Below are positions 1-9,104 of a DNA stretch of 64,000 bases, piece after piece. The notes under the pieces are model-generated. The model was given only the letters and a program-made list of their open reading frames with translations. It made no database searches and was not told where the DNA came from. Position numbers and translations under genes: made by a program. How positions within the stretch are numbered: the first letter of the stretch is position 1; the number at the start of each line of letters is the position of its first letter. Location: contig CBDHFX010000002.1 in assembly GCA_965262845.1 (NCBI GenBank), forward strand, positions 248,001-312,000, given 5' to 3'. The stretch is from ECT2AJA-044 sp965262845 (lineage in GTDB: Bacteria; Bacteroidota; Bacteroidia; Flavobacteriales; ECT2AJA-044).

Positions 1-3000
1 ATAGTCATCCCCCTCTAAATGGATCAGGTACATTCCAACGGACAAAGACGATATGTCAAAGGACTTAAAGTAATCCTTCGCAACTATGTGCCCGCTGAAT
101 ACCAACCGACCGGCCAGGTCGGTGATCCGAACCGACAGGTCGAACTTACTTTCCTTCGATTTAAGCACATAAAGATGATCACTGGCCGGGTTTGGATAAA
201 CGCGAACCCATACCTCTTCCTCATCGGCCACCTCGGCCCCGCTCCTTCCCGTTGGGTTAAGGGCATATTCACAGCTGTTGGGGGTGTAGTCAACCGTATC
301 GATCATGTCCAGCACGGCCCGGGCATGGATCACAGCCCTGCCATGATAGGCAGGGCAGCGTTCTGCCAGATCAATGAGCTGGTTGAGCTCCGTATCGTCA
401 AAAACAAAAAAGCTGTCTCTTTCGCCAATATGGTCCACATAAATATCGTAGAACTCCCTGTAGCTCTGGACCGGGTATTCCGAGGCCGTCCACAGGTCCC
501 ACAGGTTGTTTCCGTTAATACCAGCCTGTAGCACCCCCGTTTCGTAGTATACCCGAACCAGGGAATCGATCTGCTTTATATCGCCAAACTCTTCCTGCGA
601 GCGCGCATTAAAGAAGGTGGCCAGGTTTTGATTGGAGGTAAAGTCAGTGGTATCGTTCAGGAGCTCAATGTAGAGGGCCTGCTGCTCAAGCCAGTGTTTG
701 GCCGCCTCATCGGGGCTGAACATATTGACCGAGGTGGTATCCAGCATGATGGCTATCGCCTCCTCATCGTTTAACGGCGTGTTGGGATTCTCCGGCAGGC
801 CATTGGCCGCCCACACATTCCCATAGCAGAGCAGCTCCAGCGAAGGCCCGGTGAAATTATTGTACAGGATGTACGGTACAGGTAGGGGATTGGGCCACGA
901 ACCGCTGTTACTCATATCCATATCCCACAGCGGGTTTGGGCTATTTCGGTAGTAGAACGGGGATAAATTGCCATTGGAGTAGTAGGCAAAGGTATAATAG
1001 GTGTTTTGTGGCCCAATGCCGATCCATTCGTTGTCCTGTGGTCGTAGCTGAAAAGGCCACCATCCTCCTCCAAAATAGAAATCGAACTGCGGGCCAATGA
1101 CCCCATTGTTGAGAAATACCCCCACCGGGCAATCCTCAATAGTGTTGGCCAACAGCTTTGAGTTTTGCTGCATCGCATTGGCCTGAATGGCCCTCCCCAC
1201 ATCCATGATGTGGTTGTTGATCACCCTTTGCTCAATACAATGGGTGGAGCGCACCCCGGCCACGGTGAAAAAACTCGTTTGGGAGGAAGTGGTCATGCCC
1301 GATATTCCATTACATTTCACCCGAGCCTGCAGGCAGTTCTCGATATGGATCCCTTCGGTCAGGAACTGATTATTCACGTGCACGTTGTAGATGTCATTTT
1401 CCTCAATTAACGGGATATGTTGGTTTCGGACCACAATGCCGTGGCCAAAATCCCATATCTCATTCCACTTTATCGCGGTTGTGCCATTTCCGGAGGCCGT
1501 GGTATAATTGGACTGAAGGATGGCATAACTGCTATGCCCTCCGATGGGGAATTCGAAGTGGTTATCTGCAATCACCACATTAATATTATGATTTCCCACA
1601 ATCCGGATCCCTCTTTTAAGGTTGTAGAAGTTGTTACTGGCTATTGTCTTGAGCTTCTGACTGGAATTGACTAAAGCAATACCTGCACCGGAAATATGGT
1701 TTACCAAATTATCCTCGAACACAAGCTTACCCCCATTGTTTTCCCTAACCGCATATGAGCAAAACTGAAAGGTGTTGTCAATGATCGTGTGCTGACCACT
1801 GTGGAAAATTTGTATTGCTCCGGTTTGGAAGAAGAAAGAAAAAGGAGGACTGTTTGAATACGAAATTTGGTGAAATGAGCTGTTTCCAACGAAAAATTCC
1901 TTATCGTTCCCCTTGGAAAAGACGCCGATCCGTAAACTGTCAAAAGTGCATCCGGTTGTGGGGCCGATATACACATATTCCAGGCAATCCATTGCCTGAA
2001 TTCCCAAATTGCCTGTTTGATTGGCGTACGGCGGCAGCAGGTTTGATGTTGAGGAGAAATGACAATCGTTAATGCTTGTTCCGACTGTTCTGTCTGACAG
2101 ACGGATCCCTGTGTGGTTATTTGTGAAATGGTTGGTGCCGGAGATCGTAAAGTTACAGCCACCATGGATATGCAATGCCGTAACGGCTTCCTTAAAAGTG
2201 GAATTATTTACACTCAGGGAGCTGTTGGTTGTGGCATATACCCGTCCCCACAGATCTTCACAGGCCTGTAGCGTTGAATGATCGATAGTCAATGAAGCGC
2301 CACTGGCAATATGGATCTCCGCACCGGTGCCGAGGTGAATGGTTGAATTGCTGATGGAGAAGGTGTTGTCCACCACAAAGGTGCCATAAATAACGCGCTG
2401 TGTGTTGTTCCAGCTGGTGGTTGGTAGGGCAGAGCTGGTACCTCCGAATATTTGCGTAACCCCGGGAAGATCACAGCAATCGTACACTGATAGCTCAAAA
2501 TCCACCGTATATGAATGGGTACCGTCGGATATGGACAACCCGTACATACCGCTGTTACTGATCAGGACCTGACCCAGATCCAGGGTCGTACTGGTTTCTC
2601 CCACAAGCAGCATGCCCTGGTTATCGTACCATTGGAAGGTCAGCCCGGAGGCAGACAGGTTTGGAAAGCCAATGGTTACATCATCTCCCTCACAGGCCTG
2701 GAGGCTGGAACAATTGCTAAAACTATGGACGGAAACATCATCGATATACACATAGGCCAGGTGGGCTGTCGCGGAGTTATTGATCGTGGTATAGGTCAGG
2801 TTCGAATCGGCCTCAAAGGTCCCAAGAGTAATGTGGTCCAGGTCGGAGCCAGTGCTGTTTTGAACGACTTCAACCACCTGGGTCCACCCAGGGGGGATCT
2901 GTGTGTTGTAGTCGATCTCGATGGATCCGGTGGGAGGGGCAATTGGGCCGGGCCCAACCTGGTTGATCACCCCGTGGGAAAGGACGGCTGCAAAATGGTC

Positions 3001-3951
3001 TGTTGCAAACCGGTAGTAATGTGTCGGGAGCGGAGAAGGGATGCTGTCCCCAAAATGTGTTGCGGTTCGGATGTAATACCGGACCACGGCCACGTCGCCA
3101 GGTGGTATGGGAGCCCCCAGTTCTGTGTATAGGTACTCCTGCCACTCAAACCCCGGGGCATTCATTCCGGCAACCACCCCGGCAGCCCCGTCCGAAGCTC
3201 CCAAGGCGCCAAAGTTGGAACCGGCACCAAACCAATGGTCAGGGGATTGGGCAAATGGTGCTGATGTATCCGAAACCCTGACCCAGGGACAGGCCCTTTC
3301 TATGTTGTATTCCACAAATCCAGTACCAAAGCCACTTCCGCTTTGTTCAAACCCTCCGTTACACACCTGTTCACAGGGAGCCGGTTGGATAATGCAACCG
3401 CAAGGTGTTGGCTGTTGCGCAGAGGAGACGTATGTTATGCCCGGGGCATCGGAAGTCAATACCAGGTAATAGTAGGTATTTGCCGAAAGGCCCGAGAGCT
3501 CCAGGCTTACCACGTCAAAAAGCCGGGGAAATGAAATGGGCCCCTCAATGGTGGACAGGGAGCCGCAGGTGCCTGAAAAGACTTCAATGTCTAATTCCGG
3601 CGTTTGCCTCAATGGCAGGCCTATATTCAGTTGGTGTGTGTTGCCGGATGCCTGGAACCTGAACCAGACGGACGAACCGGAAAAAACAGCGGTATCGCCT
3701 CCTGAGTTGCCCATATTCAGAGCGGACAGGCAGGATGTCTGGGCAAGGGATCTTTTGGTGAGTATGGAAAAGGTGATAAGCAGGACCAGCAGGGCGATCC
3801 TCTTGATATGGAAGGATACGGCCCTTTGGCCTATCGGGTGAGCAGCTGCTTTAATGGGTTGGGAGGCAGTAGCCATAGCTGTATGTGTCAAGTGAGGTAC
3901 ATTGCCAGATGGCTGAGTAAGGTGGTCTTGGTTAGTCCTAATCGTTTTCAT
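1..3951 (-). CDS. Large secreted surface protein with Ig-like and beta-helix regions and T9SS sorting domain (3' end clipped)
   Basis: Reading the minus strand from the ATG at 3951 gives 1,317 codons with no stop down to base 1, so the gene leaves the window on the left. A long n-region is followed by a hydrophobic signal segment at about residues 51-71, ending '..RSLAQ'. Residues ~72-415 look like a jelly-roll adhesin region with many Cys. Residues ~417-490 resemble an Ig-like domain ('SNSGMYGLSISDG'). Residues ~540-950 are a run of short Asn/Gly/His-rich strands ('FEDNLVNHISGAGIALVNSS') typical of a right-handed parallel beta-helix, as in NosD / pectate-lyase-like folds. The C-terminus (from ~1,245) has 'VRVYPNPASDHLYVL' and 'GMYLIHLEGDDY', a type A T9SS sorting domain probably missing only a few residues. 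ATG at 3876 (residue 26) is an alternative start. The substrate is unknown; carbohydrate binding or cleavage is possible but no catalytic residues could be assigned. Confidence 0.85.
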   Translation of the reverse strand, partial: MKTIRTNQDHLTQPSGNVPHLTHTAMATASQPIKAAAHPIGQRAVSFHIKRIALLVLLITFSILTKRSLAQTSCLSALNMGNSGGDTAVFSGSSVWFRFQASGNTHQLNIGLPLRQTPELDIEVFSGTCGSLSTIEGPISFPRLFDVVSLELSGLSANTYYYLVLTSDAPGITYVSSAQQPTPCGCIIQPAPCEQVCNGGFEQSGSGFGTGFVEYNIERACPWVRVSDTSAPFAQSPDHWFGAGSNFGALGASDGAAGVVAGMNAPGFEWQEYLYTELGAPIPPGDVAVVRYYIRTATHFGDSIPSPLPTHYYRFATDHFAAVLSHGVINQVGPGPIAPPTGSIEIDYNTQIPPGWTQVVEVVQNSTGSDLDHITLGTFEADSNLTYTTINNSATAHLAYVYIDDVSVHSFSNCSSLQACEGDDVTIGFPNLSASGLTFQWYDNQGMLLVGETSTTLDLGQVLISNSGMYGLSISDGTHSYTVDFELSVYDCCDLPGVTQIFGGTSSALPTTSWNNTQRVIYGTFVVDNTFSISNSTIHLGTGAEIHIASGASLTIDHSTLQACEDLWGRVYATTNSSLSVNNSTFKEAVTALHIHGGCNFTISGTNHFTNNHTGIRLSDRTVGTSINDCHFSSTSNLLPPYANQTGNLGIQAMDCLEYVYIGPTTGCTFDSLRIGVFSKGNDKEFFVGNSSFHQISYSNSPPFSFFFQTGAIQIFHSGQHTIIDNTFQFCSYAVRENNGGKLVFEDNLVNHISGAGIALVNSSQKLKTIASNNFYNLKRGIRIVGNHNINVVIADNHFEFPIGGHSSYAILQSNYTTASGNGTTAIKWNEIWDFGHGIVVRNQHIPLIEENDIYNVHVNNQFLTEGIHIENCLQARVKCNGISGMTTSSQTSFFTVAGVRSTHCIEQRVINNHIMDVGRAIQANAMQQNSKLLANTIEDCPVGVFLNNGVIGPQFDFYFGGGWWPFQLRPQDNEWIGIGPQNTYYTFAYYSNGNLSPFYYRNSPNPLWDMDMSNSGSWPNPLPVPYILYNNFTGPSLELLCYGNVWAANGLPENPNTPLNDEEAIAIMLDTTSVNMFSPDEAAKHWLEQQALYIELLNDTTDFTSNQNLATFFNARSQEEFGDIKQIDSLVRVYYETGVLQAGINGNNLWDLWTASEYPVQSYREFYDIYVDHIGERDSFFVFDDTELNQLIDLAERCPAYHGRAVIHARAVLDMIDTVDYTPNSCEYALNPTGRSGAEVADEEEVWVRVYPNPASDHLYVLKSKESKFDLSVRITDLAGRLVFSGHIVAKDYFKSFDISSLSVGMYLIHLEGDDY

Positions 3952-4214
3952 GCGTTTGTCGTCGTAGGTACTTAAGTGAGCATTTTAAGCCTTATTGCCG
4001 CAAGTTAGGCATTTTTTTCAAATGTCAATATGAATCATGGATTTTTTTGCCTGAGATATGAAAATTCACATTTTCCGCAGCTTTTATGGTTGCATATCAG
4101 GGTGTATCAGATCAAAAACTACGGAGAAACCAGGAGCGCCAGATGCTATTCGCAGCAACTGCAAGCGGGTTTTTAGGAAGTTGGACTAACTTGCAGGGCA
4201 CAAAATCGAACAAT

Positions 4215-5402
4215 ATGTACGGATCTATCAAAAAACATCTGCAAACAGAACTGGCTGCTATCAGGGAGGCCGGATTATATAAAGAGGAGCGCATTATCAC
4301 AGGGCCGCAGGATGCCGTGATCCGGATCAGCACCGGTGAAGAGGTGATCAATTTCTGCGCGAACAACTACCTGGGGCTGTCGTCGCATCCGAAGGTTGCA
4401 CAGGCAGCCAGGGATGCCCTTGACTCGCATGGTTTCGGTATGTCGAGTGTGCGCTTCATCTGCGGAACCCAGGATATTCACAAAACGCTGGAACGAAAGA
4501 TCGCGCAGTTTCTCGGAACGGAGGATACCATATTATATGCCGCAGCCTTTGATGCCAACGGTGGCGTATTCGAGCCCTTGCTGGGAGCGGAGGACGCGAT
4601 TATCAGTGATGCCCTGAACCACGCTTCCATCATTGACGGTATTCGCTTGTGTAAAGCCCGGCGTTTTCGCTACAAAAATAATGATATGGCCGACCTGGAA
4701 GAACAGCTCAAAAGGGCTATTGGTGCACGGCACAGGATCATCGTAACAGATGGGGTATTCTCCATGGACGGCTACGTCGCTCAATTGGATAGGATCTGCG
4801 ATCTGGCCGATCACTACGATGCCCTGGTCATGACCGATGAATGTCACGCCACCGGATTTATTGGCAAAACCGGTCGCGGAACCCACGAGCTTCGCGGAGT
4901 AATGGGCCGGATCGACATCATTACCGGAACGCTGGGGAAAGCCCTGGGGGGCGCCATGGGCGGATTTACCACCGGACGCAGGGAAATTATCGAACTGCTT
5001 CGTCAGCGTTCGCGTCCCTATCTCTTCAGTAACTCCCTCGCCCCATCCATTGTTGGAGCCGGTATTGCCGCGTTCGGGCTGCTCAGCGAAAGCACTGAGC
5101 TCCGCGATAAGCTTGAGTGGAACACAAACCACTTCAAAAAAGGCATCAAGGCAGCCGGGTTCGATATCAGGGATGGCGACAGCGCCATCGTACCGGTCAT
5201 GCTTTATGACGCCAACCTGTCCCAGGTCATGGCCAATCGTTTGCTCGAAGAAGGCATTTACGTCATCGGATTCTTCTATCCGGTAGTGCCGAAGGAACAG
5301 GCACGCATTCGCGTTCAGCTCAGCGCAGCACATGAGCAGGAGCACCTCGATAAGGCCATTGACGCTTTCACTAAAGTCGGCAGGGAGCTTAAGTTAATAT
5401 AG
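4215..5402 (+). CDS. kbl: Glycine C-acetyltransferase (2-amino-3-ketobutyrate CoA ligase)
   Basis: A 395-residue PLP-dependent alpha-oxoamine synthase that converts 2-amino-3-oxobutyrate plus CoA to glycine and acetyl-CoA in threonine breakdown (cytoplasmic). The sequence follows the E. coli Kbl pattern end to end: 'EERIITGPQ', 'NFCANNYLGL', 'SHGFGMSSVRFICGTQ', 'DALNHASIIDGIRLCKA', the PLP-contacting D208 and H211 in 'MTDECHATGF', the Schiff-base lysine K242 in 'GTLGKALGGAMGG', and 'RQRSRPYLFSNSLAP'. The frame is open upstream to 4086, but the extra 43 residues do not resemble the family; 'MYGSIKKHLQ' at 4215 matches the normal N-terminus and gives the usual length. No clear Shine-Dalgarno, as is common in Bacteroidota. 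No tdh is next to it, so threonine dehydrogenase must be elsewhere. It is flanked by oppositely transcribed genes and so is monocistronic. Confidence 0.96.
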   Translation: MYGSIKKHLQTELAAIREAGLYKEERIITGPQDAVIRISTGEEVINFCANNYLGLSSHPKVAQAARDALDSHGFGMSSVRFICGTQDIHKTLERKIAQFLGTEDTILYAAAFDANGGVFEPLLGAEDAIISDALNHASIIDGIRLCKARRFRYKNNDMADLEEQLKRAIGARHRIIVTDGVFSMDGYVAQLDRICDLADHYDALVMTDECHATGFIGKTGRGTHELRGVMGRIDIITGTLGKALGGAMGGFTTGRREIIELLRQRSRPYLFSNSLAPSIVGAGIAAFGLLSESTELRDKLEWNTNHFKKGIKAAGFDIRDGDSAIVPVMLYDANLSQVMANRLLEEGIYVIGFFYPVVPKEQARIRVQLSAAHEQEHLDKAIDAFTKVGRELKLI

Positions 5403-5537
5403 GCCTCACGGCCTGATCTGCCTCACCACGCCTTTTTACCCGCAACTGAAAAAATATCACAAGATCCTGGCAGATCCCTGATCTCACAGACCATCAAAGT
5501 GTGCAACTATAAAAGAGCATTGCACCGGCATCAATAA

Positions 5538-5557
5538 ACGACCTTATGGTAGGTCGT
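5538..5557 (-). terminator. Hairpin between convergent genes, possible weak terminator
   Basis: ACGACCT (5538-5544) and AGGTCGT (5551-5557) form a perfect 7-bp stem with a 6-nt loop. Read on the minus strand it is followed by TTATTG, a weak U-rich tail, and lies about 90 bp past the stop of the 5645-6382 gene. It sits in the 242-bp gap between the convergent ends of kbl and that gene, in which no other feature was seen. The U-tract is poor, so the assignment is tentative. Confidence 0.35.
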
Positions 5558-5644
5558 GTCAAAGGGCGAGAGTGCAGGTAGCATTGTAGCGCGTTGTTTC
5601 GCTCTGTCACTGCTGGTCAATACCGGGCCATCAGAAATTATCGG

Positions 5645-6382
5645 CTACTCATGAACGGTGACTCGCCGCGTCAGAGCGCCGCGATCGGTTCGTATCTGAA
5701 TAAGGTAGAGCCCATTAGCTGGCGAATTGAGCCACAACTTTTTAACGATGCCCGGCGAATATTCGAAATTGCCGCTTCGGATGATCCGACCGCTCAGATC
5801 GATCAGCGTCCATTGAATCCGTTGTGCGGAAAGATTTCCCAGCTCCACGTTCAATGCATCTGCTGTCGGGTTCGGATACATATTCATAAAAACACCCGTA
5901 TTTTCGTCCACGGAAACAGGATGATCAATGTAAATACTATATTGATTCAGCTCTTGCGGAACAGTGCCAATGATCTCGAGGAAAGCGACAATTCCAATGC
6001 CTAGTTGATAGTTCTGAACGGTGCCGGTCGGCGTTCCGAAAATACGCACGCAACCGTTTGATCCACCAGCCCAGGTACAGTTCGGATCATCACAGTTGTA
6101 GCTCAGTCCCGGTGGGAGATCATTGATGTAATCCAATTGAAAGCTATCGATCTGTACGGTCAGTCCGGCTACGGATGTATCATTGGGCACCCGCACCTGC
6201 ACCACCTGGTCGTACATGGCATTCAGGTTACCCATGGGCAGACTGATCGTGCCATCCGGATTAAATGTACTCCCTGCGGGAGGAAAAATACCGGGCACGG
6301 AAATGGAATTGTCCGGTGTGCATTGTGCCATCGTGCCGTAGGCACCTAAAATGATGGCAAAGGAGAGTAAAATTTTTTTCAT
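5645..6382 (-). CDS. Small T9SS-exported protein of unknown function
   Basis: A 245-residue protein with a clear signal peptide (residues 1-19, 'MKKILLSFAIILGAYGTMAQ'). A ~130-residue beta-rich middle part contains the Cys-rich stretch 'NCDDPNCTWAGGSNGCVRIFG'. The last ~80 residues form a type A T9SS sorting domain: 'MNMYPNPTADALNVEL', 'TLIDLSGRIIRSG', 'GLYLIQIRTD', ending 'RRVTVHE'. The middle part resembles short Bacteroidota proteins that consist of one immunoglobulin-like or cell-surface beta-sandwich domain plus a sorting tail, but I do not recognise a named family. Transcribed alone, divergent from the barrel protein at 6588, with a perfect -7 box match 23 bp before the start. Confidence 0.88.
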   Translation of the reverse strand: MKKILLSFAIILGAYGTMAQCTPDNSISVPGIFPPAGSTFNPDGTISLPMGNLNAMYDQVVQVRVPNDTSVAGLTVQIDSFQLDYINDLPPGLSYNCDDPNCTWAGGSNGCVRIFGTPTGTVQNYQLGIGIVAFLEIIGTVPQELNQYSIYIDHPVSVDENTGVFMNMYPNPTADALNVELGNLSAQRIQWTLIDLSGRIIRSGNFEYSPGIVKKLWLNSPANGLYLIQIRTDRGALTRRVTVHE

Positions 6383-6404
6383 GGGTCTGCGTGTTTTTGT
6401 TTGT

Positions 6405-6412
6405 CAAAATTA
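6405..6412 (-). promoter_or_regulatory. Candidate -7 promoter box for the 5645-6382 gene
   Basis: The minus strand reads TAATTTTG, an exact match to the Bacteroidota -7 consensus TAnnTTTG, 22 bp upstream of the ATG at 6382. No convincing -33 TTTG was found at the usual spacing, so this rests on the -7 element and its position in a divergent gap. Confidence 0.5.
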
Positions 6413-6506
6413 AACAATCAATTGATATTTTGGAATACGCCTGTTCAAAATATTTTTTCTGGCAGGTCATCTTGTCCTGAAAAGAGGTTACTTAAGTACA
6501 TTGAAA

Positions 6507-6538
6507 TTTGCCTGTTTAAAATAAAGCCCTTATACTTG
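6507..6538 (+). promoter_or_regulatory. Candidate -33/-7 promoter for the barrel protein at 6588
   Basis: TTTG at 6507-6510 and TATACTTG at 6531-6538 (one mismatch to TAnnTTTG) are separated by 20 bp, the spacing expected of the Bacteroidota sigma factor. The predicted transcript would begin about 6545 and have a leader of about 40 nt that includes an AT-rich stretch just before the ATG at 6588. Confidence 0.55.
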
Positions 6539-6587
6539 TGGCTTCATTTCACGGAATAGCTAATTAATTTCATAAAAAACAGACATC

Positions 6588-7859
6588 ATGAAAAAAGCAA
6601 TCCTGTTTTTCCTTGCAGCCGGAATATGCCTTTTGTGGCAGGCTTCTGCTCAGGAAGCACCTTCGGAATACGGTAGTGGGTTAAAAGTGGACCTCAGCGA
6701 AGATGGCCAGAAGTATTTCCGATTGATTACCTGGCATCAGGCGTGGTTACGAGCAGCCGAAAATAGAGATGGCGATATGGAAATTACTCCAAGTCTGCAC
6801 CGCTCCCGCCTGCTGATGTATGCCCAGCTCAGTGATGATTTTTTGATCGTGAGCAATTTGGGCATGAACGGCTTGACTCCGGGACAACTTGATCCGCTGG
6901 GGTATAACTCGCAAAGACACCTGTTTCTGCACGACGCGTGGATCGAATTTAAGGTGACCAGGTGGTTGTACATTGGTTCCGGCCTTCATTACTGGAATGG
7001 GATCTCACGATTGACCAACCAATCCACTTTGAACTTTTTGCCGATTGACAATCCGCGGTTTGCCTGGGCTACGCTCGGTACCACCGATCAATTTGCACGT
7101 CACCTCGGAGTGTATGCCAAGGGAAAGATCGGTAAACTGGATTATCGCCTTGCCTGGAACAAAGCAATGACGTATAGTTTTGATAGAGGGAGGAGCTTGT
7201 TTGAAGATCAGGCGATGTACCGTGGTGCCGAATTGGCCGAACTGCCCGGTGTCAAGGAGAATGCCGGTAATATTTACCAGGGCTATTTCATGTACCAGTT
7301 CCTGGATCAGGAATCCAATAAACTGCCCTATATGGCCGGCACCTACCTCGGGAAAAAAACAGTGTTCAATATCGGAGCGGGGGTCTACTTCCACGGGAAT
7401 GGGTCTGTGACCCAAACTGTTGAGGAGGATAACGGAGTACAAATCCCTACAGATACCGTTTGGCATGATGCCTTGCATTTTGCTGTTGATGCCTTTCTCG
7501 ACCGACCTATCGGTAACCAGATGGCCATATCAGCTTTAGTTGCCTATTACTCGTTCGACTACGGTCCCAACTACATGCTTGGTGGTTCAAGCCAGGTTGT
7601 GGCAACCGGAAGTACGATTTACGGTCAATTAGGCCTTCTGCTGCCCAAATTCACCAATGTAGGTCGCTGGCAACCCTATGTGACTTTTGCGAATCGCGGT
7701 GTGGAAGCACTGGATGGAAATCTGGTTCAGATCGGAGCCGGACTCAACTACCTTATCAGTGGGCATAACGCCAAGGTCAGCCTGGAATTCCGAAACCAAA
7801 GCCCGGTTGACGGAGAAAGCTCTTCGGAGATCATTATGCAGGCAGTGGTCTTCCTGTAA
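6588..7859 (+). CDS. Outer-membrane beta-barrel (porin-like) protein
   Basis: A 423-residue protein with a signal peptide (residues 1-21, ending 'ASAQ') and then alternating polar and hydrophobic strands rich in Tyr, Trp and Phe, ending in 'IIMQAVVFL'; the terminal aromatic-X pattern is typical of outer-membrane barrels. The N-terminal part 'GLKVDLSEDGQKYFRLITWHQAWLR' recalls a porin-like family common in Bacteroidota whose substrate is unknown. Conserved-looking Asn/Gly turns ('NLGMNGLTPGQ', 'GSGLHYWNGISRL') are consistent with loops. Monocistronic: it has its own promoter candidate upstream and a 240-bp gap downstream. Substrate and selectivity cannot be read from the sequence. Confidence 0.8.
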   Translation: MKKAILFFLAAGICLLWQASAQEAPSEYGSGLKVDLSEDGQKYFRLITWHQAWLRAAENRDGDMEITPSLHRSRLLMYAQLSDDFLIVSNLGMNGLTPGQLDPLGYNSQRHLFLHDAWIEFKVTRWLYIGSGLHYWNGISRLTNQSTLNFLPIDNPRFAWATLGTTDQFARHLGVYAKGKIGKLDYRLAWNKAMTYSFDRGRSLFEDQAMYRGAELAELPGVKENAGNIYQGYFMYQFLDQESNKLPYMAGTYLGKKTVFNIGAGVYFHGNGSVTQTVEEDNGVQIPTDTVWHDALHFAVDAFLDRPIGNQMAISALVAYYSFDYGPNYMLGGSSQVVATGSTIYGQLGLLLPKFTNVGRWQPYVTFANRGVEALDGNLVQIGAGLNYLISGHNAKVSLEFRNQSPVDGESSSEIIMQAVVFL

Positions 7860-7994
7860 AACCTACGCAGAGTTCGTACCAAACAGGCAATGAGGGAGGT
7901 ATCCGCCGAAAAGAACAGAAAAACTTCCTCGGGAGTTTTGCTCTGAAGTTCCTGAGCGGTATCCATGCCTTTTTGCATTGCTATAAATGGTGAT

Positions 7995-8008
7995 GGGTAA
8001 GCTTACCC
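7995..8008. promoter_or_regulatory. 14-bp perfect palindrome upstream of asd
   Basis: GGGTAAGCTTACCC is an exact palindrome in the 240-bp gap between the barrel gene and asd, 92 bp before the asd start. It could be an operator for a dimeric regulator, or chance. The rest of the gap (7860-8099) holds an imperfect hairpin near 7918-7940 ending in TTTT, which might end the upstream transcript; nothing else was seen. Confidence 0.3.
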
Positions 8009-8099
8009 CAGGGCTTGAACAGCTATGATCCGTATCATTTGCTGATGCTGCAGATCTCCTGCCTTTGAGAATCTGGAGAGGGGGCACTAAGGACAAGTG

Positions 8100-9080
8100 A
8101 TGAAAATTGCAGTGGTGGGCGCTACGGGGCTCGTAGGCTCGGTAATGACCCGGGTTTTGGAGGAGCGGCATTTTCCGGTGACCAGTTTTTTTCCGGTTGC
8201 CTCAGGCCGGTCCAAAGGCAAAAAGGTCTCTTTCAGGGATCGCGAATATGCTGTGATGCCCCTCTCTGAAGCGCTCGGCCTGCGGCCGGATATAGCCCTT
8301 TTCAGCGCCGGTGGCGATACCTCCAGGGAATGGGCACCCCGATTTGCCGAGGCCGGCATCACGGTAATTGACAATTCCAACGCCTGGCGGATGCACGAAG
8401 ACATACCGCTGATCGTGCCGGAAGTCAATGGACATCTTCTGAAATCCACGGATAAGATCATCGCCAACCCGAACTGCAGCACCATTCAACTCGTGATGAT
8501 TCTTGCCCCCCTGCACCGTCTCTACGGTATTAGGCGCGTGATCGTTAGCACCTACCAGAGCGTGACCGGCACGGGAAAAAAAGCCGTTGACCAACTCAAG
8601 GGGGAACGACGGGGCGAAAAAGTGGAACAGATCTACCCTCATCCGATTGATCTTAATGCTATTCCACACTGCGGCATCTTTTTAGACAATGGTTACACCA
8701 GGGAAGAGATGAAATTGCTGCAGGAAAGCCGCAAGATCATGGATGTTCCGGATCTGGCCCTCACGGCCACGGCGGTTCGGCTCCCGATCAGTGGCGGCCA
8801 CTCAGAAGCAGTGAACGTGGAGTTCGGAGGCGACTACGACCTGGAGGTCGTTCGGAAAACACTCAGCGAAACCCCGGGCGTGGTCGTTCAGGATCAGCCC
8901 GGATTGAATCAGTATCCCATGCCCCGGTTGGCTGAAGGCCGGGATGAAGTGTTCGTAGGGAGGCTGCGGCGGGATACATCGTGCCGTGAGGCACTGAACC
9001 TGTTTATCGTTACGGATAACCTCCGCAAGGGCGCAGCCACCAATGCGGTACAGATCGCGGAGTTGCTGCTCAGAAAATAA
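8100..9080 (+). CDS. asd: Aspartate-semialdehyde dehydrogenase
   Basis: A 326-residue NADPH-dependent enzyme that reduces beta-aspartyl phosphate to aspartate semialdehyde, the branch point to lysine/diaminopimelate, threonine and methionine. Visible features are the nucleotide-binding 'VVGATGLVGS' (residues 5-14), 'SAGGDTSREWAP', the catalytic cysteine C126 in 'ANPNCSTIQ', 'YQSVTGTGKKA' and the catalytic histidine H234 in 'ISGGHSEAVNV'. The length is normal for the bacterial family. The frame also opens with GTG at 8097, directly before the ATG at 8100. ATG is preferred because AAGGA (8089-8093) stands 6 nt before it. Convergent with tpiA, with only 24 bp between the two stop codons. Confidence 0.96.
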   Translation: MKIAVVGATGLVGSVMTRVLEERHFPVTSFFPVASGRSKGKKVSFRDREYAVMPLSEALGLRPDIALFSAGGDTSREWAPRFAEAGITVIDNSNAWRMHEDIPLIVPEVNGHLLKSTDKIIANPNCSTIQLVMILAPLHRLYGIRRVIVSTYQSVTGTGKKAVDQLKGERRGEKVEQIYPHPIDLNAIPHCGIFLDNGYTREEMKLLQESRKIMDVPDLALTATAVRLPISGGHSEAVNVEFGGDYDLEVVRKTLSETPGVVVQDQPGLNQYPMPRLAEGRDEVFVGRLRRDTSCREALNLFIVTDNLRKGAATNAVQIAELLLRK

Positions 9081-9104
9081 AAAGAGCTCCTGCTGCAGGG
9101 TAGT

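Noticed and set aside
19..531. 170-codon plus-strand frame, and a 205-codon one at 2515-3132
   Set aside because: Both lie antisense to the continuous 1,317-codon minus-strand gene with signal peptide and T9SS tail; their translations are of low complexity for a protein and match nothing.
3985..4020. Inverted repeat GCCTTATTGC/GCAAGTTAGGC followed by a T-run, upstream of kbl
   Set aside because: It looks like a plus-strand terminator, but no plus-strand gene precedes it, and the stem has mismatches and almost no loop.
4533..5345. 270-codon open frame on the minus strand inside kbl
   Set aside because: It lies wholly within kbl, has no family features and no promoter; kbl matches its family over the whole length.
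5402..5416. AGGCC-TCAC-GGCCT hairpin directly after kbl
   Set aside because: Only five base pairs and no T-run; too weak to call a terminator.
8202..8669. 155-codon minus-strand frame inside asd
   Set aside because: Antisense shadow of a fully matching asd gene.
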